From Trichomonas tenax (lineage: Eukaryota; Parabasalia; Trichomonadida; Trichomonadidae): a DNA stretch of 39,707 nucleotides. The stretch lies in assembly GCA_023091735.1 (NCBI GenBank), contig JALKBU010000446.1, positions 1-39,707 of the forward strand, written 5' to 3'. A model generated the notes under the pieces. It ran no database searches. It saw only the letters and a program-made list of their open reading frames with translations, and was not told the DNA's origin. The translations under genes were made by a program, and so were the position numbers. Within the stretch, counting starts at the first letter, position 1. Each line of letters opens with the position of its first letter. Of the stretch, positions 6,498 to 17,053 are shown piece by piece.

Positions 6498-9400
6498 ATG
6501 AGATATCATTTTGAAGAAAGGATATATATTTTGTTAAGCATTTTCCTTTTGCATCGCGTTTAAGCTTATTGTAAAGGTTCTTGTCAATAACGAATGTGTA
6601 ATGAAGAGTCTCACATAATAAGGCTAAGCCTTCAGCTTTTTGAGGGTTAATATCTTTTTCAGAGATGGTATCATTTACCATCTTCTTGACATTAGTTTTC
6701 CATTTCGATATCCACTGATCTATTTGTAAATAATTATTCAAATAATTGATAACTCTGATAAAAGTATAATTAATTATTAATGGATTATTTGTAGTATCCA
6801 ACAAAGCGTTGATACTCTTAAGTTCTTCTTCCAAATATTTTGATCGTTTCGATTTTTTACCCCTCTTCTTAGAAGATTTTGGGAGCTTATTGTAGTCATT
6901 CCTCAAAATTTCTATCAATTCAGTAATAAATTTGGCATGGATAGGTTCAAGATTCGGGATTGAAATTGCTGCTGCATTCGATATTATCTTTTGAATGTAA
7001 TATTCACGTTTAACCTCAATCTGAGATACATATTGGATAATGTATTCACTAGCAAGTTCGTAACTTTCTGTATTCGATTCAAGACTCGGTAGTAAGTCAT
7101 TTGGAATACCTTGAAGTATCCTTTCAGAGATAAATTGCGAAAGTGAAAAGAAAGATTCAATAAATTTCAGGAATATTTCAAGACAATCCGATGTATTTTT
7201 GATACACTTCATCATTGCGGATATTGAACCAATGTTTTCATATTCTTTAGCAAGATCATATTTGGGAGATTCCTTTTTAAATGTTGAATGTAATGTAGTG
7301 ACGAATGAACATTTAATCTTTAATTTGGATTTTTCAGCAGATCCAATATATCGTTCTTCCGAAAATGCAATAATTATATGCTCCGTAATATTACAATACA
7401 CTTTGCTTTTCAATATTTCCATTAAATAACTTCCTATTTGAGGCATCAATATTATAGATACATCTAAGAAATAATCTGATAAATCACTGAAATATTTTCT
7501 TAAAACAATCCAATCAGTTGAGTAGTTATTCTTCAAAGCTTCTGGATAAGACTTAACAAACAAATATACTGCTGCACCCATATCATCATTATCAAGATTC
7601 GAGCACAATAACTGAAAATATGGTGTAATTGCAAATTTATTTGCATATTTGTTTGGTACAATCTTGATGAGCATCTGAGCAATATCTTTCTCATAATCGG
7701 AACTTAACTTTGTGCCGTTAAACTTCTTATAAATATCAATGTAATGCTTTTGCCCAATAATTTGTGATCCAACGAATATTTTATTGAGTGCTTGAGTTAA
7801 ATTAATGAGATAGTCCGATGGCATATTAATTTGAGCAACAATCTCATTGAAATGGTTGTCAAGATAATTTTCAAGATGTTCCTTGTTTAGCGCATAAAAC
7901 TTTGTGAAATCATTGAAAAATTGTTTGACTATTGGGAAATTGGATTTCTTTGCTTCCTCACTAATTTTCGTAAGCATATTGATCATTTTTTGGAAGAAAA
8001 CCTGTTTCTGCTCAGCTTTTGTTAAAAGTAATTCGATAACCGATAACACTTCTTTTTGGTTGTTGATTGGATTCATTTTTGAAAGTTTATTCAAAAGCCA
8101 CCATTCGTATTTGGAACTCAACTCTTTGGGATAATTGTTAACTGAAAGCTCGAATAATCTACTGCAGAATATATTGAGCATTTCATCATCAAGTTTATCA
8201 ATTTGAGATTCAAGTTCATCGACTTTGTTAGTGTTTTTGATTTTATTGTAATACTCTTCAGCGAGACTTTTGATTTTTTCTTCAAGTTTGTTATTGGATT
8301 TCTTGTCTGATGTTGGTTTAGAATGACTTGGTGCATCGATTTTTGATTTTGGATCCTGAACTGATGCCATAACTGGAGGCATCGAATTGATATGCATTAA
8401 TGTGCGAAAAGGTTTACTTTGCTTAAGAATATTCAGTTTCTCGATCGAGCAAGAATTCATCAGTTGGTTATATTTCTGATCAAAATAACTATCGCTCAAT
8501 TCAGTTAATAATGAATAAAAGTTATTCGAAAAGTTGTAATTTGTTAGATCTGAAAATACAACTTCTGCCATTATATAGTCAAGTAATGCTTTCCAGAGTT
8601 GCTCATTTTCATCTGTAGAGTATTCGAATGTCTTTTTCAATGAAGAAATAATGACTGCAATGAACTTCTTAGGACATTGAATCGAATTTGTTTTCAACTG
8701 TTTGATAATGTTTTTGTATTGTTCTATGAGCACTGAAATAATGAAACTTTGATCTTCACAGAAAGGAGTGGCAATTGGAAGTAAATTGAAAAATAAGCAA
8801 TCCTCTTTGAAGATAAAACTTTCCATAGAAATAAGCATAATATCGATATATGAAGTTAGAATATTCTCGTAACAAATATCACAGAACAATTTTTGGATTT
8901 CTTCTCTCTCATCTTGTAACTCGAATTGAAAAAACTGAAGAAATTCATCTTGTTCCTCGAGTTTTCTTGGTTGAACAATTTTTATAATTTCAAGCATTTT
9001 TTGTGTGATCTGGCTTGATTCTCTGTATTTATTTATGATCTTGCAAAAGTTTGCAATGTTTGTTTCAATGATATGACGAGCAGGAATAATGTATTTGAAC
9101 ATGTTGGTGAAAATCGTTAAAAGGAACAAAAGATTATCTTCATTTTCAGAGAAATTGGAATCGAATACTAACTTTGCGATATGAATATCAATGTTATTGT
9201 TTATAAGTTTCATTGCACTCAATGGCGATGTATCAATAATGGATGCAATATAATTAAGTCTATACATAATTAATGGATGATTTTTAATTGGGAAAATATC
9301 ATTAAAAACTTTAGCCCGTGTTATTGCTTTGATTTCGTTTTCAGATGTCGGAAGCCTTTTCAGTACATTGTATACAAAACTCGAGAATTCTTTGTCATTT

Positions 9401-9894
9401 AACATTTTGATTAGATAATCATAATATTCCTGCTGTTCCATTATATATTTTGAAATTGATTTCAAGTCATTGATGCCCTTCTTGGAACTACTGTCCTTTG
9501 CTTCGTAAGAAATCGACAAATCAGATGTTATTACAGTTTCACCGGGAATATTGTTTCCATCTATGTAAACTTTGATGCGCTTTGGACTTTTATTCTCAAA
9601 AGAGGCAATGTAATTAATGATACTATAGATTTTACTGTTATGTTTCATTTTTATCTTTTTATTTATTTGTAAGATAGTGATTTCATGACATATTCCATTG
9701 CACAGAGTATCGTTTATTGGAATTTTTTGTATCAAACCATCTTCAAGCCTTTCAAGAATTAGAGCTAATTGATTGAGCTTCTTTTGATTTGTTTTATTGA
9801 ATAAATAGTCAATGGCTTTAAAGACTTCAGTTGTGTTTCCGACATAGAAAAGATCACAGATATTTTTAAACCGATCTGAAGATTCTTTTTCCAT
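6496..9894 (-). CDS. Large helical protein of unknown function, 1132 residues
   Basis: The open frame extends slightly upstream of 9894 but only by a TTG codon, so the first ATG (MEKESSD) at 9894 is the start. The protein is rich in Ile, Lys, Asn and Leu and appears almost wholly alpha-helical, suggesting a HEAT- or ARM-like solenoid. Around residues 105-125 there is a short beta-like stretch (RIKVYIDGNNIPG). A low-complexity linker near residues 520-550 (SKIDAPSHSKPTSDKKS) divides the protein, and a basic patch (SKKRGKKSKRSK) lies near residue 1020. No signal peptide, membrane span or catalytic motif is seen. The last codon positions abut the inverted-repeat element, which contributes bases of the stop codon, so the C-terminus may have been altered by that insertion. 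Confidence 0.75.
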   Translation of the reverse strand: MEKESSDRFKNICDLFYVGNTTEVFKAIDYLFNKTNQKKLNQLALILERLEDGLIQKIPINDTLCNGICHEITILQINKKIKMKHNSKIYSIINYIASFENKSPKRIKVYIDGNNIPGETVITSDLSISYEAKDSSSKKGINDLKSISKYIMEQQEYYDYLIKMLNDKEFSSFVYNVLKRLPTSENEIKAITRAKVFNDIFPIKNHPLIMYRLNYIASIIDTSPLSAMKLINNNIDIHIAKLVFDSNFSENEDNLLFLLTIFTNMFKYIIPARHIIETNIANFCKIINKYRESSQITQKMLEIIKIVQPRKLEEQDEFLQFFQFELQDEREEIQKLFCDICYENILTSYIDIMLISMESFIFKEDCLFFNLLPIATPFCEDQSFIISVLIEQYKNIIKQLKTNSIQCPKKFIAVIISSLKKTFEYSTDENEQLWKALLDYIMAEVVFSDLTNYNFSNNFYSLLTELSDSYFDQKYNQLMNSCSIEKLNILKQSKPFRTLMHINSMPPVMASVQDPKSKIDAPSHSKPTSDKKSNNKLEEKIKSLAEEYYNKIKNTNKVDELESQIDKLDDEMLNIFCSRLFELSVNNYPKELSSKYEWWLLNKLSKMNPINNQKEVLSVIELLLTKAEQKQVFFQKMINMLTKISEEAKKSNFPIVKQFFNDFTKFYALNKEHLENYLDNHFNEIVAQINMPSDYLINLTQALNKIFVGSQIIGQKHYIDIYKKFNGTKLSSDYEKDIAQMLIKIVPNKYANKFAITPYFQLLCSNLDNDDMGAAVYLFVKSYPEALKNNYSTDWIVLRKYFSDLSDYFLDVSIILMPQIGSYLMEILKSKVYCNITEHIIIAFSEERYIGSAEKSKLKIKCSFVTTLHSTFKKESPKYDLAKEYENIGSISAMMKCIKNTSDCLEIFLKFIESFFSLSQFISERILQGIPNDLLPSLESNTESYELASEYIIQYVSQIEVKREYYIQKIISNAAAISIPNLEPIHAKFITELIEILRNDYNKLPKSSKKRGKKSKRSKYLEEELKSINALLDTTNNPLIINYTFIRVINYLNNYLQIDQWISKWKTNVKKMVNDTISEKDINPQKAEGLALLCETLHYTFVIDKNLYNKLKRDAKGKCLTKYISFLQNDIS

Positions 9895-10539
9895 GGAATA
9901 AAAAAAGTGTGGCAAATTTTTTTAAAAAATTAAAATCGCTCATTCTTTTAGATCTAGGTTCCCCTCGTTATTTGTTTCTTATATATTATCTCAAATATTC
10001 ATAATAATTTTTTAAAATGTTGCAATCATCACCTCTATGTGTTTTCGTGGTGACATTGAACTCATCGGCAAAGTATCAACATACAATTGAACATTTTAGT
10101 TTTTGAATGAAATCTATCTAATTTAAATTAAAGGTAATGGCAGATGCAATATTTGGATTATAAATCTATATTGTTGTGTTGGCTCATCACAGCATTAATA
10201 TTTTTTATACAATTTCAATAATTGAGAATTATCAATCATCACATTGTAAGCTGTTTATTTACTTCAAAATAAAGATATTTACATAAATATGTTGACTTTG
10301 TAATGATATTAAATTAATTTTTTTAATAAAATGACAATTGACCAATATAATTTAGTGTAGCACCAAAAATTAGACTTTTCAGTTTTATCACCAATATTAA
10401 ACCTGGCAATCACTGTTAGAATCATCAAATAGCAAAGAACATTGCGATTTTTCGTCATAAGAAGAAAAGCACATGAAATGACGAGAAAGCCTATGAGTTA
10501 AAACTCATCAAACGATCACAAGAACGAATTACGTGAAAA
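9895..10539. other. Intergenic spacer, no gene seen
   Basis: This is the AT-rich upstream region of the 1132-residue gene and the downstream region of the armadillo-like gene. A TTTTAGATCTAGGTTCCCCTC stretch near 9946-9966 vaguely resembles the left third of the 6392 element but is too short to claim as a copy. A TCACC/GGTGA hairpin lies around 10028-10054. No open frame with protein-like sequence was found. Confidence 0.4.
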
Positions 10540-11835
10540 TTATGATATTTCTTCAGAAATAACTTTCACCAACTCCGTAGAAAGTGGTCCTATATCTCTG
10601 TCATCATTCCATCGATATAGAAGGTCAAGAATATCATGATCTGTTAAGATTTGAAGTATTTTTTCTTTTGGCTCATCAACAATTGACATTAAGAGACTTA
10701 GAAGGAGCATTATCTGCACTATCATTGGTTTGTCATCATATTCAAGGAATTCTAAAACAAAATCCAAGAAATCTGTCTGAAATATTACAGGAAACACTTC
10801 ATTGGGACATGCTCTGATTGCGCTTATGATACATAATGTGCTCGTTTTCTCCCATTCAATAATTTTAGTTAATTGAAGTAATTGAGCTAAAACACCAGAA
10901 GAAACTGCTTTATGAGCAGTATCTGGGCATGCCTCGAAAATGTCCGTAATCAGACCCACAGTAAGCTCACGAGTTTTTTCATTTTCAATTAAATTGGTCA
11001 ATTCATTGAGACTGATAGCTTTGGCAATGTCCTCATTCATAACTGCACGAATTAATATCAAAAATGCATATGGCTCATCAACATACAGTTGAGAAATGGC
11101 TATGCGAATATCTATCTTTTCTAAGACAACTGTTTTATATCCATCATCATATCTCGCAATATTTGCCAAGCCTATAACTGCTCTGTATAAATAACTCTCC
11201 ATATTGCCATTATAAAATTGTGCAAAGAAATCAATTCCATCAATAACGTCCTTATCTTGGAATTTAATTGTGTTTGTAAAAATGTTTGATGTCACCCATA
11301 GAGAAGATTCGATATATTGAGGATTCTGGCACCCTTGAATAAATTCGTTAAACTTGTGTAAAGCGTCTTCTTGAAGAAGAAGGAAGGCACCAGACCTATC
11401 TGATGATAAATTGATAAGAATCGTAAACGTATGGTCAATGTAGCTGTTTTGGAATATATTATTGAAGAGAATGTCAATGAATTTCTTTGTAAAAGAGGAA
11501 ATTAAGGATGTATATGACAAATTTTGTATCAGCTCTGCTGCTAATTCTATGATTTCTTCGTTATCTGTGATAAATTCAGTAAAACATAAATCTAATGTTG
11601 ACTTTTCTCTGAATGTATCTATTGGATAATGAATTCCTTGCTGAGTTAGTTCTATTAGATTGGTGTAACATTCCTTCTTCAAATCAGCGTTGTACATAAA
11701 TATCGTTCCTTGAAGTTCTTGGCAGTAATGACGAATTCGTGCGCATAACTCATAAGAGAGCTTCGAGTCGGCCATAAGCTGACTGTCAATTCTTATAGAT
11801 TCGTTTCGTTCAAGAACAGAAAATTTTGGCGGCAT
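10540..11835 (-). CDS. Armadillo-repeat-like protein
   Basis: The 431-residue protein is an alpha-helical solenoid with repeated two- and three-helix units such as FITDNEEIIELAAELIQNLSYTS, FTILINLSS and VIGLANIARYDD. The short N-terminus (MPPKFSVLERNESIRIDSQ) resembles the importin-alpha-like family of trichomonad ARM proteins but lacks a clear basic importin-beta-binding domain. Such proteins are scaffolds or transport adaptors; the specific partner is unknown. No membrane segment or signal peptide is seen. ATG at 11835 is the only reasonable start, with a short AT-rich leader. Confidence 0.6.
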   Translation of the reverse strand: MPPKFSVLERNESIRIDSQLMADSKLSYELCARIRHYCQELQGTIFMYNADLKKECYTNLIELTQQGIHYPIDTFREKSTLDLCFTEFITDNEEIIELAAELIQNLSYTSLISSFTKKFIDILFNNIFQNSYIDHTFTILINLSSDRSGAFLLLQEDALHKFNEFIQGCQNPQYIESSLWVTSNIFTNTIKFQDKDVIDGIDFFAQFYNGNMESYLYRAVIGLANIARYDDGYKTVVLEKIDIRIAISQLYVDEPYAFLILIRAVMNEDIAKAISLNELTNLIENEKTRELTVGLITDIFEACPDTAHKAVSSGVLAQLLQLTKIIEWEKTSTLCIISAIRACPNEVFPVIFQTDFLDFVLEFLEYDDKPMIVQIMLLLSLLMSIVDEPKEKILQILTDHDILDLLYRWNDDRDIGPLSTELVKVISEEIS

Positions 11836-12222
11836 CTAAAATTTTATACTGTAACTCACAGAAAATTATTAAAAATCCCACAAATTTTACATCACTACAT
11901 TCATTCGCTACTATCTTTGCACTTATCACCTTTCGTCGATTCAATCACCAAAAATAATCTCTCGGACATCAAAACTCCTCCAAATCTCTTTTTTTACTGC
12001 TTTTATAACATAACATATATAACATTGCCATTGTTTAACGTGTACACTATCTATTCATCACATTAAAACACAATAATATTAATTACTCTTCATTAATTTT
12101 CAAAACAAAAGTTTACTTGTCATTAATATTCAAAACAATTTCTAACATTATTTTAAATATGCTGAATTTGATTAAAATAAACTTGATTAGGATAGAAGCA
12201 TACAAACATATTATTTTACTAA
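11836..12222. other. Intergenic spacer with a short direct repeat
   Basis: This AT-rich stretch lies between two minus-strand genes. CATTAATTTTCAAAACAA (12091-12108) recurs with one change at 12121-12138, 30 bp later. No gene is seen. Confidence 0.45.
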
Positions 12223-13761
12223 TTAGTTGGTGAGCTGTGAAACGACGTGGTGATCGACCCAAGTCATAATAGCGGTGTTTGTAGTGAAGAAGATCCAAAT
12301 GAGGACTGTTATAAGTCCGGACATGAAAATGAAAGACATCAAGTTGTATTCCCAGGATCCATCACTGAACTCTGTGTATGTTGGGTAAAGACTGTCACCA
12401 AATATCATGGAAATATATAACTTCGCGAGATCAACGAATGATTCGGACTTAGGAGCAACAAAGCCGAATAAGAATATTGTCGCGAACATCAGAGCGAGAG
12501 TGATAATCATCTGGCTGGAAAGCAGAATGATAACACGACGAATACCATTGACAAAAAGTATAACTAATCTATATATCTTTGGCCATTGCATAAACCAGCG
12601 CAAAGCGCATGCAATTGCAATGAATGAAGCAACACCAAACATTTGCATTGAGACATCTGATGGATATTGAGAAATCTTAGAAGAATCACTCATTACTGTG
12701 AAAGAAAGAATGAGAACAAAGAGACTTTTGAGGAAGAAAAAAAGATTCCAAAATCCAATTGTAGAATGGAATTGGTCGAATAATGTCAGTTCCTTATAAA
12801 CGCTATCAACGTATAATCTTCTACGATGTATTGAGAACATTTTTCCAATAGTAATACTATCAAGGTATAATTCGAGGCTCGAAACTAATATAAACATCAG
12901 AGCAAATCGCTGCATCACATTGTATAGCGAGAGAGCAGCTCTATTAAATGTCTTCTTCGGGGGCTCGTAATGTGGTGGAATATATTTGTCGAGAGTTTTA
13001 TTTTTGATGCATTCCAAAACATTTTGTATATTTGTTTGATCTGTCTTCGCTCTGTTGGGATCGTATCGTACTTCTACATCTCTAAACTCACGTACTTCGT
13101 TTCTAATGAAAATTCTTTTGCGCGACATTCTTTTTCTTTCTTCCTTGTTATCTGTAACGTAATGATTAGGGCAACTATGATAGTTTATGCTTGGATCGGG
13201 AACAAACCCGTATCCGCCGCCTGGTTTGTAAATTTTGATGTTCAAATCCCATTCAGTGCAACCGATGACATCTGTGCTATTTGAGAATATAACGAATTCT
13301 GTTGTCAGTTGTATATACGATATATGTTTAAATAATTCGAAATCTACTTGAATAGAGTTGTATTTGAAAATTGATCCATTGTTCCAACCGACTTCATACT
13401 TAAATTGGTTGTATGTATCTATGAACTCAGCATAGGAAAACGAATCCTTCATGAAATTTTCTAGGTTATTTACGAAATCATCGAAATATCCAGAAATATC
13501 GTCAATATAAGCGTAAGGAGTATCATCATCTTGTTCTGGATAGAAAAGATCTATCAGCTGTTTGCGTGTGTGGTAAATTCCATCGATTGTCGGATAAATA
13601 ACCATATTACAGTAAAAAACAATGCATAATATCTCCAAATAATGGAGCAAAAACGTCCAAGGAGGGAAATAATTCCTCTTCCACTCCTGTAGGACATCAA
13701 CAACATTCGATGTGATGCGCTTTGTCGCTTTACGTGAGACAAGGCGTATTGTTATTACCAT
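12223..13761 (-). CDS. Mucolipin/polycystin-like (TRPML-type) cation channel
   Basis: The start is the ATG at 13761; the frame is open 6 bp further only through a GTG. The 512-residue protein has six predicted membrane spans: about 37-58, 283-305, 343-365, 377-397, 412-440 and 474-497. Between the first two lies an extracytosolic domain of about 220 residues with Cys, Gly-rich (GGGYGFVPDP) and Asn-glycosylation-type sites, as in mucolipins. The pore loop before the last span (LYISMIFGDSLY, about 447-460) matches the mucolipin NGDDMF filter region. Such channels release Ca2+ or other cations from endolysosomes or sit in cilia and plasma membranes. No EF-hand or long C-terminal tail is present. 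Trichomonads are known to have several such genes. Confidence 0.8.
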   Translation of the reverse strand: MVITIRLVSRKATKRITSNVVDVLQEWKRNYFPPWTFLLHYLEILCIVFYCNMVIYPTIDGIYHTRKQLIDLFYPEQDDDTPYAYIDDISGYFDDFVNNLENFMKDSFSYAEFIDTYNQFKYEVGWNNGSIFKYNSIQVDFELFKHISYIQLTTEFVIFSNSTDVIGCTEWDLNIKIYKPGGGYGFVPDPSINYHSCPNHYVTDNKEERKRMSRKRIFIRNEVREFRDVEVRYDPNRAKTDQTNIQNVLECIKNKTLDKYIPPHYEPPKKTFNRAALSLYNVMQRFALMFILVSSLELYLDSITIGKMFSIHRRRLYVDSVYKELTLFDQFHSTIGFWNLFFFLKSLFVLILSFTVMSDSSKISQYPSDVSMQMFGVASFIAIACALRWFMQWPKIYRLVILFVNGIRRVIILLSSQMIITLALMFATIFLFGFVAPKSESFVDLAKLYISMIFGDSLYPTYTEFSDGSWEYNLMSFIFMSGLITVLIWIFFTTNTAIMTWVDHHVVSQLTN

Positions 13762-13797
13762 TGTCACTTTTTATCTTGTCACGTTTATGATGTTACT
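13762..13797 (-). promoter_or_regulatory. AAAAAGTGACA directly before the channel start codon
   Basis: On the coding strand, AAAAAGTGACA ends at the base before ATG, with further GTGACA (core near 13782) and AAGTAACA (near 13796) about 15 bp apart upstream. It is the same motif as before the LRR and CAF1 genes. Confidence 0.5.
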
Positions 13798-14190
13798 TTC
13801 CCTCTAATAACCTTAATCGATAAGTTGCTAAGATATTACCCATTTTGAAAAAGAATGTGAAAATAAAGATATTGAAACTGTATGCCTTAGAATTCAGGAA
13901 GCCGTTTCCAATTGACTTTGTAGTGCATCTGAGCTCACGAAATAACATGAAGATAGAATTGAATTTTACATGTCAGATTTCAAATATAATTTGATGTGTA
14001 AAGTAAGATTGTAAATTAAAAATGGCAAAAAAATATATACATCTATTCCAAGATTATCTATGAATCATTAATAAGAAAGTTTGACTTGAGGAAAGATATA
14101 TAATAGTGCATATATTGCGACTGTCAGTATAAGAAATCTCAAAACGCATTTCGTTCTTCAATAGTTTTTTTTGTAAGAAAAAAATTCAAT
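13798..14190. other. Divergent intergenic region, no gene seen
   Basis: This is the spacer between the channel gene (minus) and the Gln/Met-rich gene (plus). A TTTTACATGTCAG motif lies near 13965-13977 and a weaker GTGTAAAG follows. No protein-like open frame is found. Confidence 0.4.
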
Positions 14191-14193
14191 TGT

Positions 14194-14226
14194 CTGACAC
14201 TTTTTCATATTATTGTCACTTTTTCT
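14194..14226 (+). promoter_or_regulatory. Paired GACACTTTTTC / GTCACTTTTTC motifs
   Basis: The two near-identical decamers are 19 bp apart, the second ending about 16 bp before the ATG at 14242. This is the reverse-oriented form of the AAAAGTGACA motif; it also resembles the TCA-Y-T initiator known from Trichomonas vaginalis promoters. It may mark the transcription start. Confidence 0.5.
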
Positions 14227-14241
14227 AATTATTGGCGCCAA

Positions 14242-16692
14242 ATGTCTGATGGGTTTATGGGAGGATTCACACCCCCTCAGACTCCGCAGCCATCACCCGG
14301 GCAGAAGGGGCAGAAGCAGATGAGCAGCCAAAGTCAACAGCAGAACTCGATTCAGACCCAGATGCAAAATCAGTTACAGCAATTACAGATGCAAAACCAG
14401 ATGAGTTCGTTGCCAAATCAGATGCAGCAGCTCCAGAACTCTCAAATGCAGCAATTTATGGGTATGCAACAAAATTATCAGCATCTGCAAAATCAACAAT
14501 TGCAAAGACAAATGCAATTTCTCGCAAACCAATTCCCATATGCACCCCAGCAGATGCAGATGATGAATTCAAGTAATATGAAAGGAAATACGATGGCAAT
14601 GGGAAATTATTCGTATATGATGCAAAACCAAAATCAGCAAATGCCGAAAAACAAGCGTCAATCAACCCGACAGAACCAAAAACACATGGCGCAAAGGCAA
14701 ACAAAGAATTCTAAGAATTCAACGCCATATTCGCCGATGTCTCCATCTAACGCAAATCAGCCTCCGCCGCCTCAAATGCCGATGCAGCAGCAAATTCCGT
14801 CTGTTGGTGGCATGAATGCGATGAATACAATGCAGCAAATGGGAAATATGAATCAAAATCCGCATCAGATGCAAATGCCGACAAATTCAAAGCTGTCACA
14901 ACAACAGCAGTTCCAAATGCAAAATCAATTTGTAGGAAATCAAATGAATCCGCAAATGAATCAACAATTAAATCAGCAGCTTTCTACCATATCAGCCCAG
15001 ATGCAAGTTCAGCATCCTGGACATGTTGGACAACTAAAAACACCACAACCTTCTCGACAATCAATTCAATTATCCGCTCCTCCTCAGATAAATCAAAATC
15101 AGATACCTTCGCAGCAACAACAGTTGCAGCAGATGCAACAGCAGATACAGCAGCCAATGCACCAAATGTCACAGGGTCCAGGCACTCCTGCACAGCCAAC
15201 GCCGCCGCAATCGATGGTGCAGACACTGCAAATGGGAATGATGCAGCTGGATATGGAATTTCAAATGTATGTTCATGATTTCACGAAGAAAACACCCGAA
15301 AGAGCTGCTTTATTCTTCAGACTTTTCAACTCTAGGAAGAACACGATCGAAGAGTCTATAAACAAGTTCATGTCTGTCGCTATGGTCATTAAATCAAAGA
15401 GTCCGAATCATTTCGCGAAGATAAGGAGGTTCATTGATTTGCTCAAAAACAATACAAACGATTATTACAAACAGTTCTTAGAACCACCGATTCCTCATGG
15501 TTTCAAACATCTTGAGAGTCATAAGCCATACTATCGAAGTGTCTACGTTGATCCACCTCAATTTTCTTTAATAATGAAGCAAAATACATCGGGAAGTGGC
15601 GATATTTGCATTATTGGAACATTCGTGTCAATCTCGGAACAATACAACTGCAATTTAATCAAATTTAACGGAAATCAATTGCAAGCTGTGACACCTGAAA
15701 ATTCGAAGCCATATTTCCTAATCAAATCTCAAGTAGAATCCCAAATGGATCTTCAGATCAATATCGAATTCTTAGAGAAAGCCTCATCACCATTCACATG
15801 GTTTGTTATACAATTTGTTGAACGCATACAAGATAGCGGCAGTATGGCGATGACACCACAAATCCCTCAGCAAGTTCAACAGATGCCTCAACAACCTATG
15901 CCAGCACAGATGTTAACACAGATACCCCAGCAAATGGGACAACAAATGCCAATGCAAATACCGCAACAGATGAGTCAGCAGCCTCCACCAACGCCACAGC
16001 AACAGCTTGGTCCACCAGCAATGAGCCAGCAGATACAGCAGCAGGCGCAGATACAACAACAATTAACTCAACAAATCACTCAGCAGATGACTCAGCAAGC
16101 TCAGATGCAGCAACAAATGCCGATGCAGATGAATGCTCAGCAGATGTCGCGACAGATGAGTCAGCAGATTCCTGCTTCGTTGCAGCAGCTCTCCACTCAG
16201 CAGTTCCAGCAGTACATGCAGATGCAACAGATGGCAGCATCCCAACAGATTCCACTACAGATGACTCAACAGATTCAGCAACAGATACCGCCTCAGATGG
16301 CACAACAGATACCAATGCAGAAAGCCCAGATGCACATGCAACAAACAAAGCAACAGCTTCCTCAACAGATGATGCAGACAATGCAGATGCAACAAATGCA
16401 AATGATGCCACAACAGCCTGCGCAGCCACCGATTCCACAGCCTCCATCACAACAACAAGCAGCAATGATGCCACAGATACAAGATGAGCCTAATGAGCTG
16501 AGAAGCCATAGAATGAATTTCTCTGAGCTTCTTTGGACTCTTCTAAAGATGGATGCTGTGAGTTTCGACTGGGCAGATCAGATATTTAACTCCCCTGATA
16601 TTCAGTTCAACCCTCCTAACGAAGAGGAGATCAAAGTACCTCAAACAAGCGAAGAATATGCCAAACTTTTGTGTGAAAATTGGATGAAATGA
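14242..16692 (+). CDS. Gln/Met-rich low-complexity protein with one folded core domain
   Basis: The 816-residue protein has three parts. Residues 1-330 and about 540-750 are extremely rich in Gln and Met (runs of QQ, QMQ, PQQM) with Pro and Asn, a prion-like composition. Residues about 335-540 form an ordinary globular region: a helical half (MYVHDFTKKTPERAALFFRLF, INKFMSVAMVI) and a beta-rich half (PPQFSLIMKQ, DICIIGTFVSIS). The last 50 residues are ordered again (LLWTLLKMDAVSFDWADQIF). Such a layout is common in transcription co-activators (Mediator and SAGA tails) and RNA-granule proteins, but no family is recognised and nuclear function is inference. The CAG/CAA/ATG repetition also creates long meaningless antisense open frames. 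Confidence 0.7.
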   Translation: MSDGFMGGFTPPQTPQPSPGQKGQKQMSSQSQQQNSIQTQMQNQLQQLQMQNQMSSLPNQMQQLQNSQMQQFMGMQQNYQHLQNQQLQRQMQFLANQFPYAPQQMQMMNSSNMKGNTMAMGNYSYMMQNQNQQMPKNKRQSTRQNQKHMAQRQTKNSKNSTPYSPMSPSNANQPPPPQMPMQQQIPSVGGMNAMNTMQQMGNMNQNPHQMQMPTNSKLSQQQQFQMQNQFVGNQMNPQMNQQLNQQLSTISAQMQVQHPGHVGQLKTPQPSRQSIQLSAPPQINQNQIPSQQQQLQQMQQQIQQPMHQMSQGPGTPAQPTPPQSMVQTLQMGMMQLDMEFQMYVHDFTKKTPERAALFFRLFNSRKNTIEESINKFMSVAMVIKSKSPNHFAKIRRFIDLLKNNTNDYYKQFLEPPIPHGFKHLESHKPYYRSVYVDPPQFSLIMKQNTSGSGDICIIGTFVSISEQYNCNLIKFNGNQLQAVTPENSKPYFLIKSQVESQMDLQINIEFLEKASSPFTWFVIQFVERIQDSGSMAMTPQIPQQVQQMPQQPMPAQMLTQIPQQMGQQMPMQIPQQMSQQPPPTPQQQLGPPAMSQQIQQQAQIQQQLTQQITQQMTQQAQMQQQMPMQMNAQQMSRQMSQQIPASLQQLSTQQFQQYMQMQQMAASQQIPLQMTQQIQQQIPPQMAQQIPMQKAQMHMQQTKQQLPQQMMQTMQMQQMQMMPQQPAQPPIPQPPSQQQAAMMPQIQDEPNELRSHRMNFSELLWTLLKMDAVSFDWADQIFNSPDIQFNPPNEEEIKVPQTSEEYAKLLCENWMK

Positions 16693-17053
16693 TATTATTG
16701 TATTAAATTATTAGTTTTTGTTTATTTCTAATCAACTTCCTTTTTCTTTTTTCCACATCAAATCTCGAAAATTATGATTCATGAAATGATTTTCTTTTCC
16801 AAAAACATCAATATCATTCTTTAAAACTTCAAAATCTGATATAGATATGTTTTAGTTCTATTTTATGTTTGAAAATGAATCTCTGAATTAAACAAACATA
16901 AATTGTTTGTTAAAAGTTTAATGCAAGTGTAGCTCATGTCCTAAACTATTTATTTTTCAGTCTCAAAGTGAAAGATAATAAATAATTCTTGTTGAATTAC
17001 AAATTTTTTATTAATGGTATTAAGGTTAAACATCACTTTCTTTCTTTAATTTA
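16693..17053. other. Intergenic spacer, no gene seen
   Basis: This AT-rich spacer lies between two plus-strand genes. A short AACAAACATAAATTGTTTGTT inverted repeat is visible near 16892-16912. No motif array or coding sequence is apparent. Confidence 0.4.

Noticed and set aside
9946..9966. Short similarity to the left part of the 6392 inverted-repeat element
   Set aside because: Only about 20 bp with mismatches and no matching right end; not enough to call a third copy.
16076..16474. Long antisense frame under the Gln/Met-rich gene (also 14984-15226)
   Set aside because: Arises from repetitive CAG/CAA codons read backwards; Ala/Ser/Val-rich composition is an artefact.
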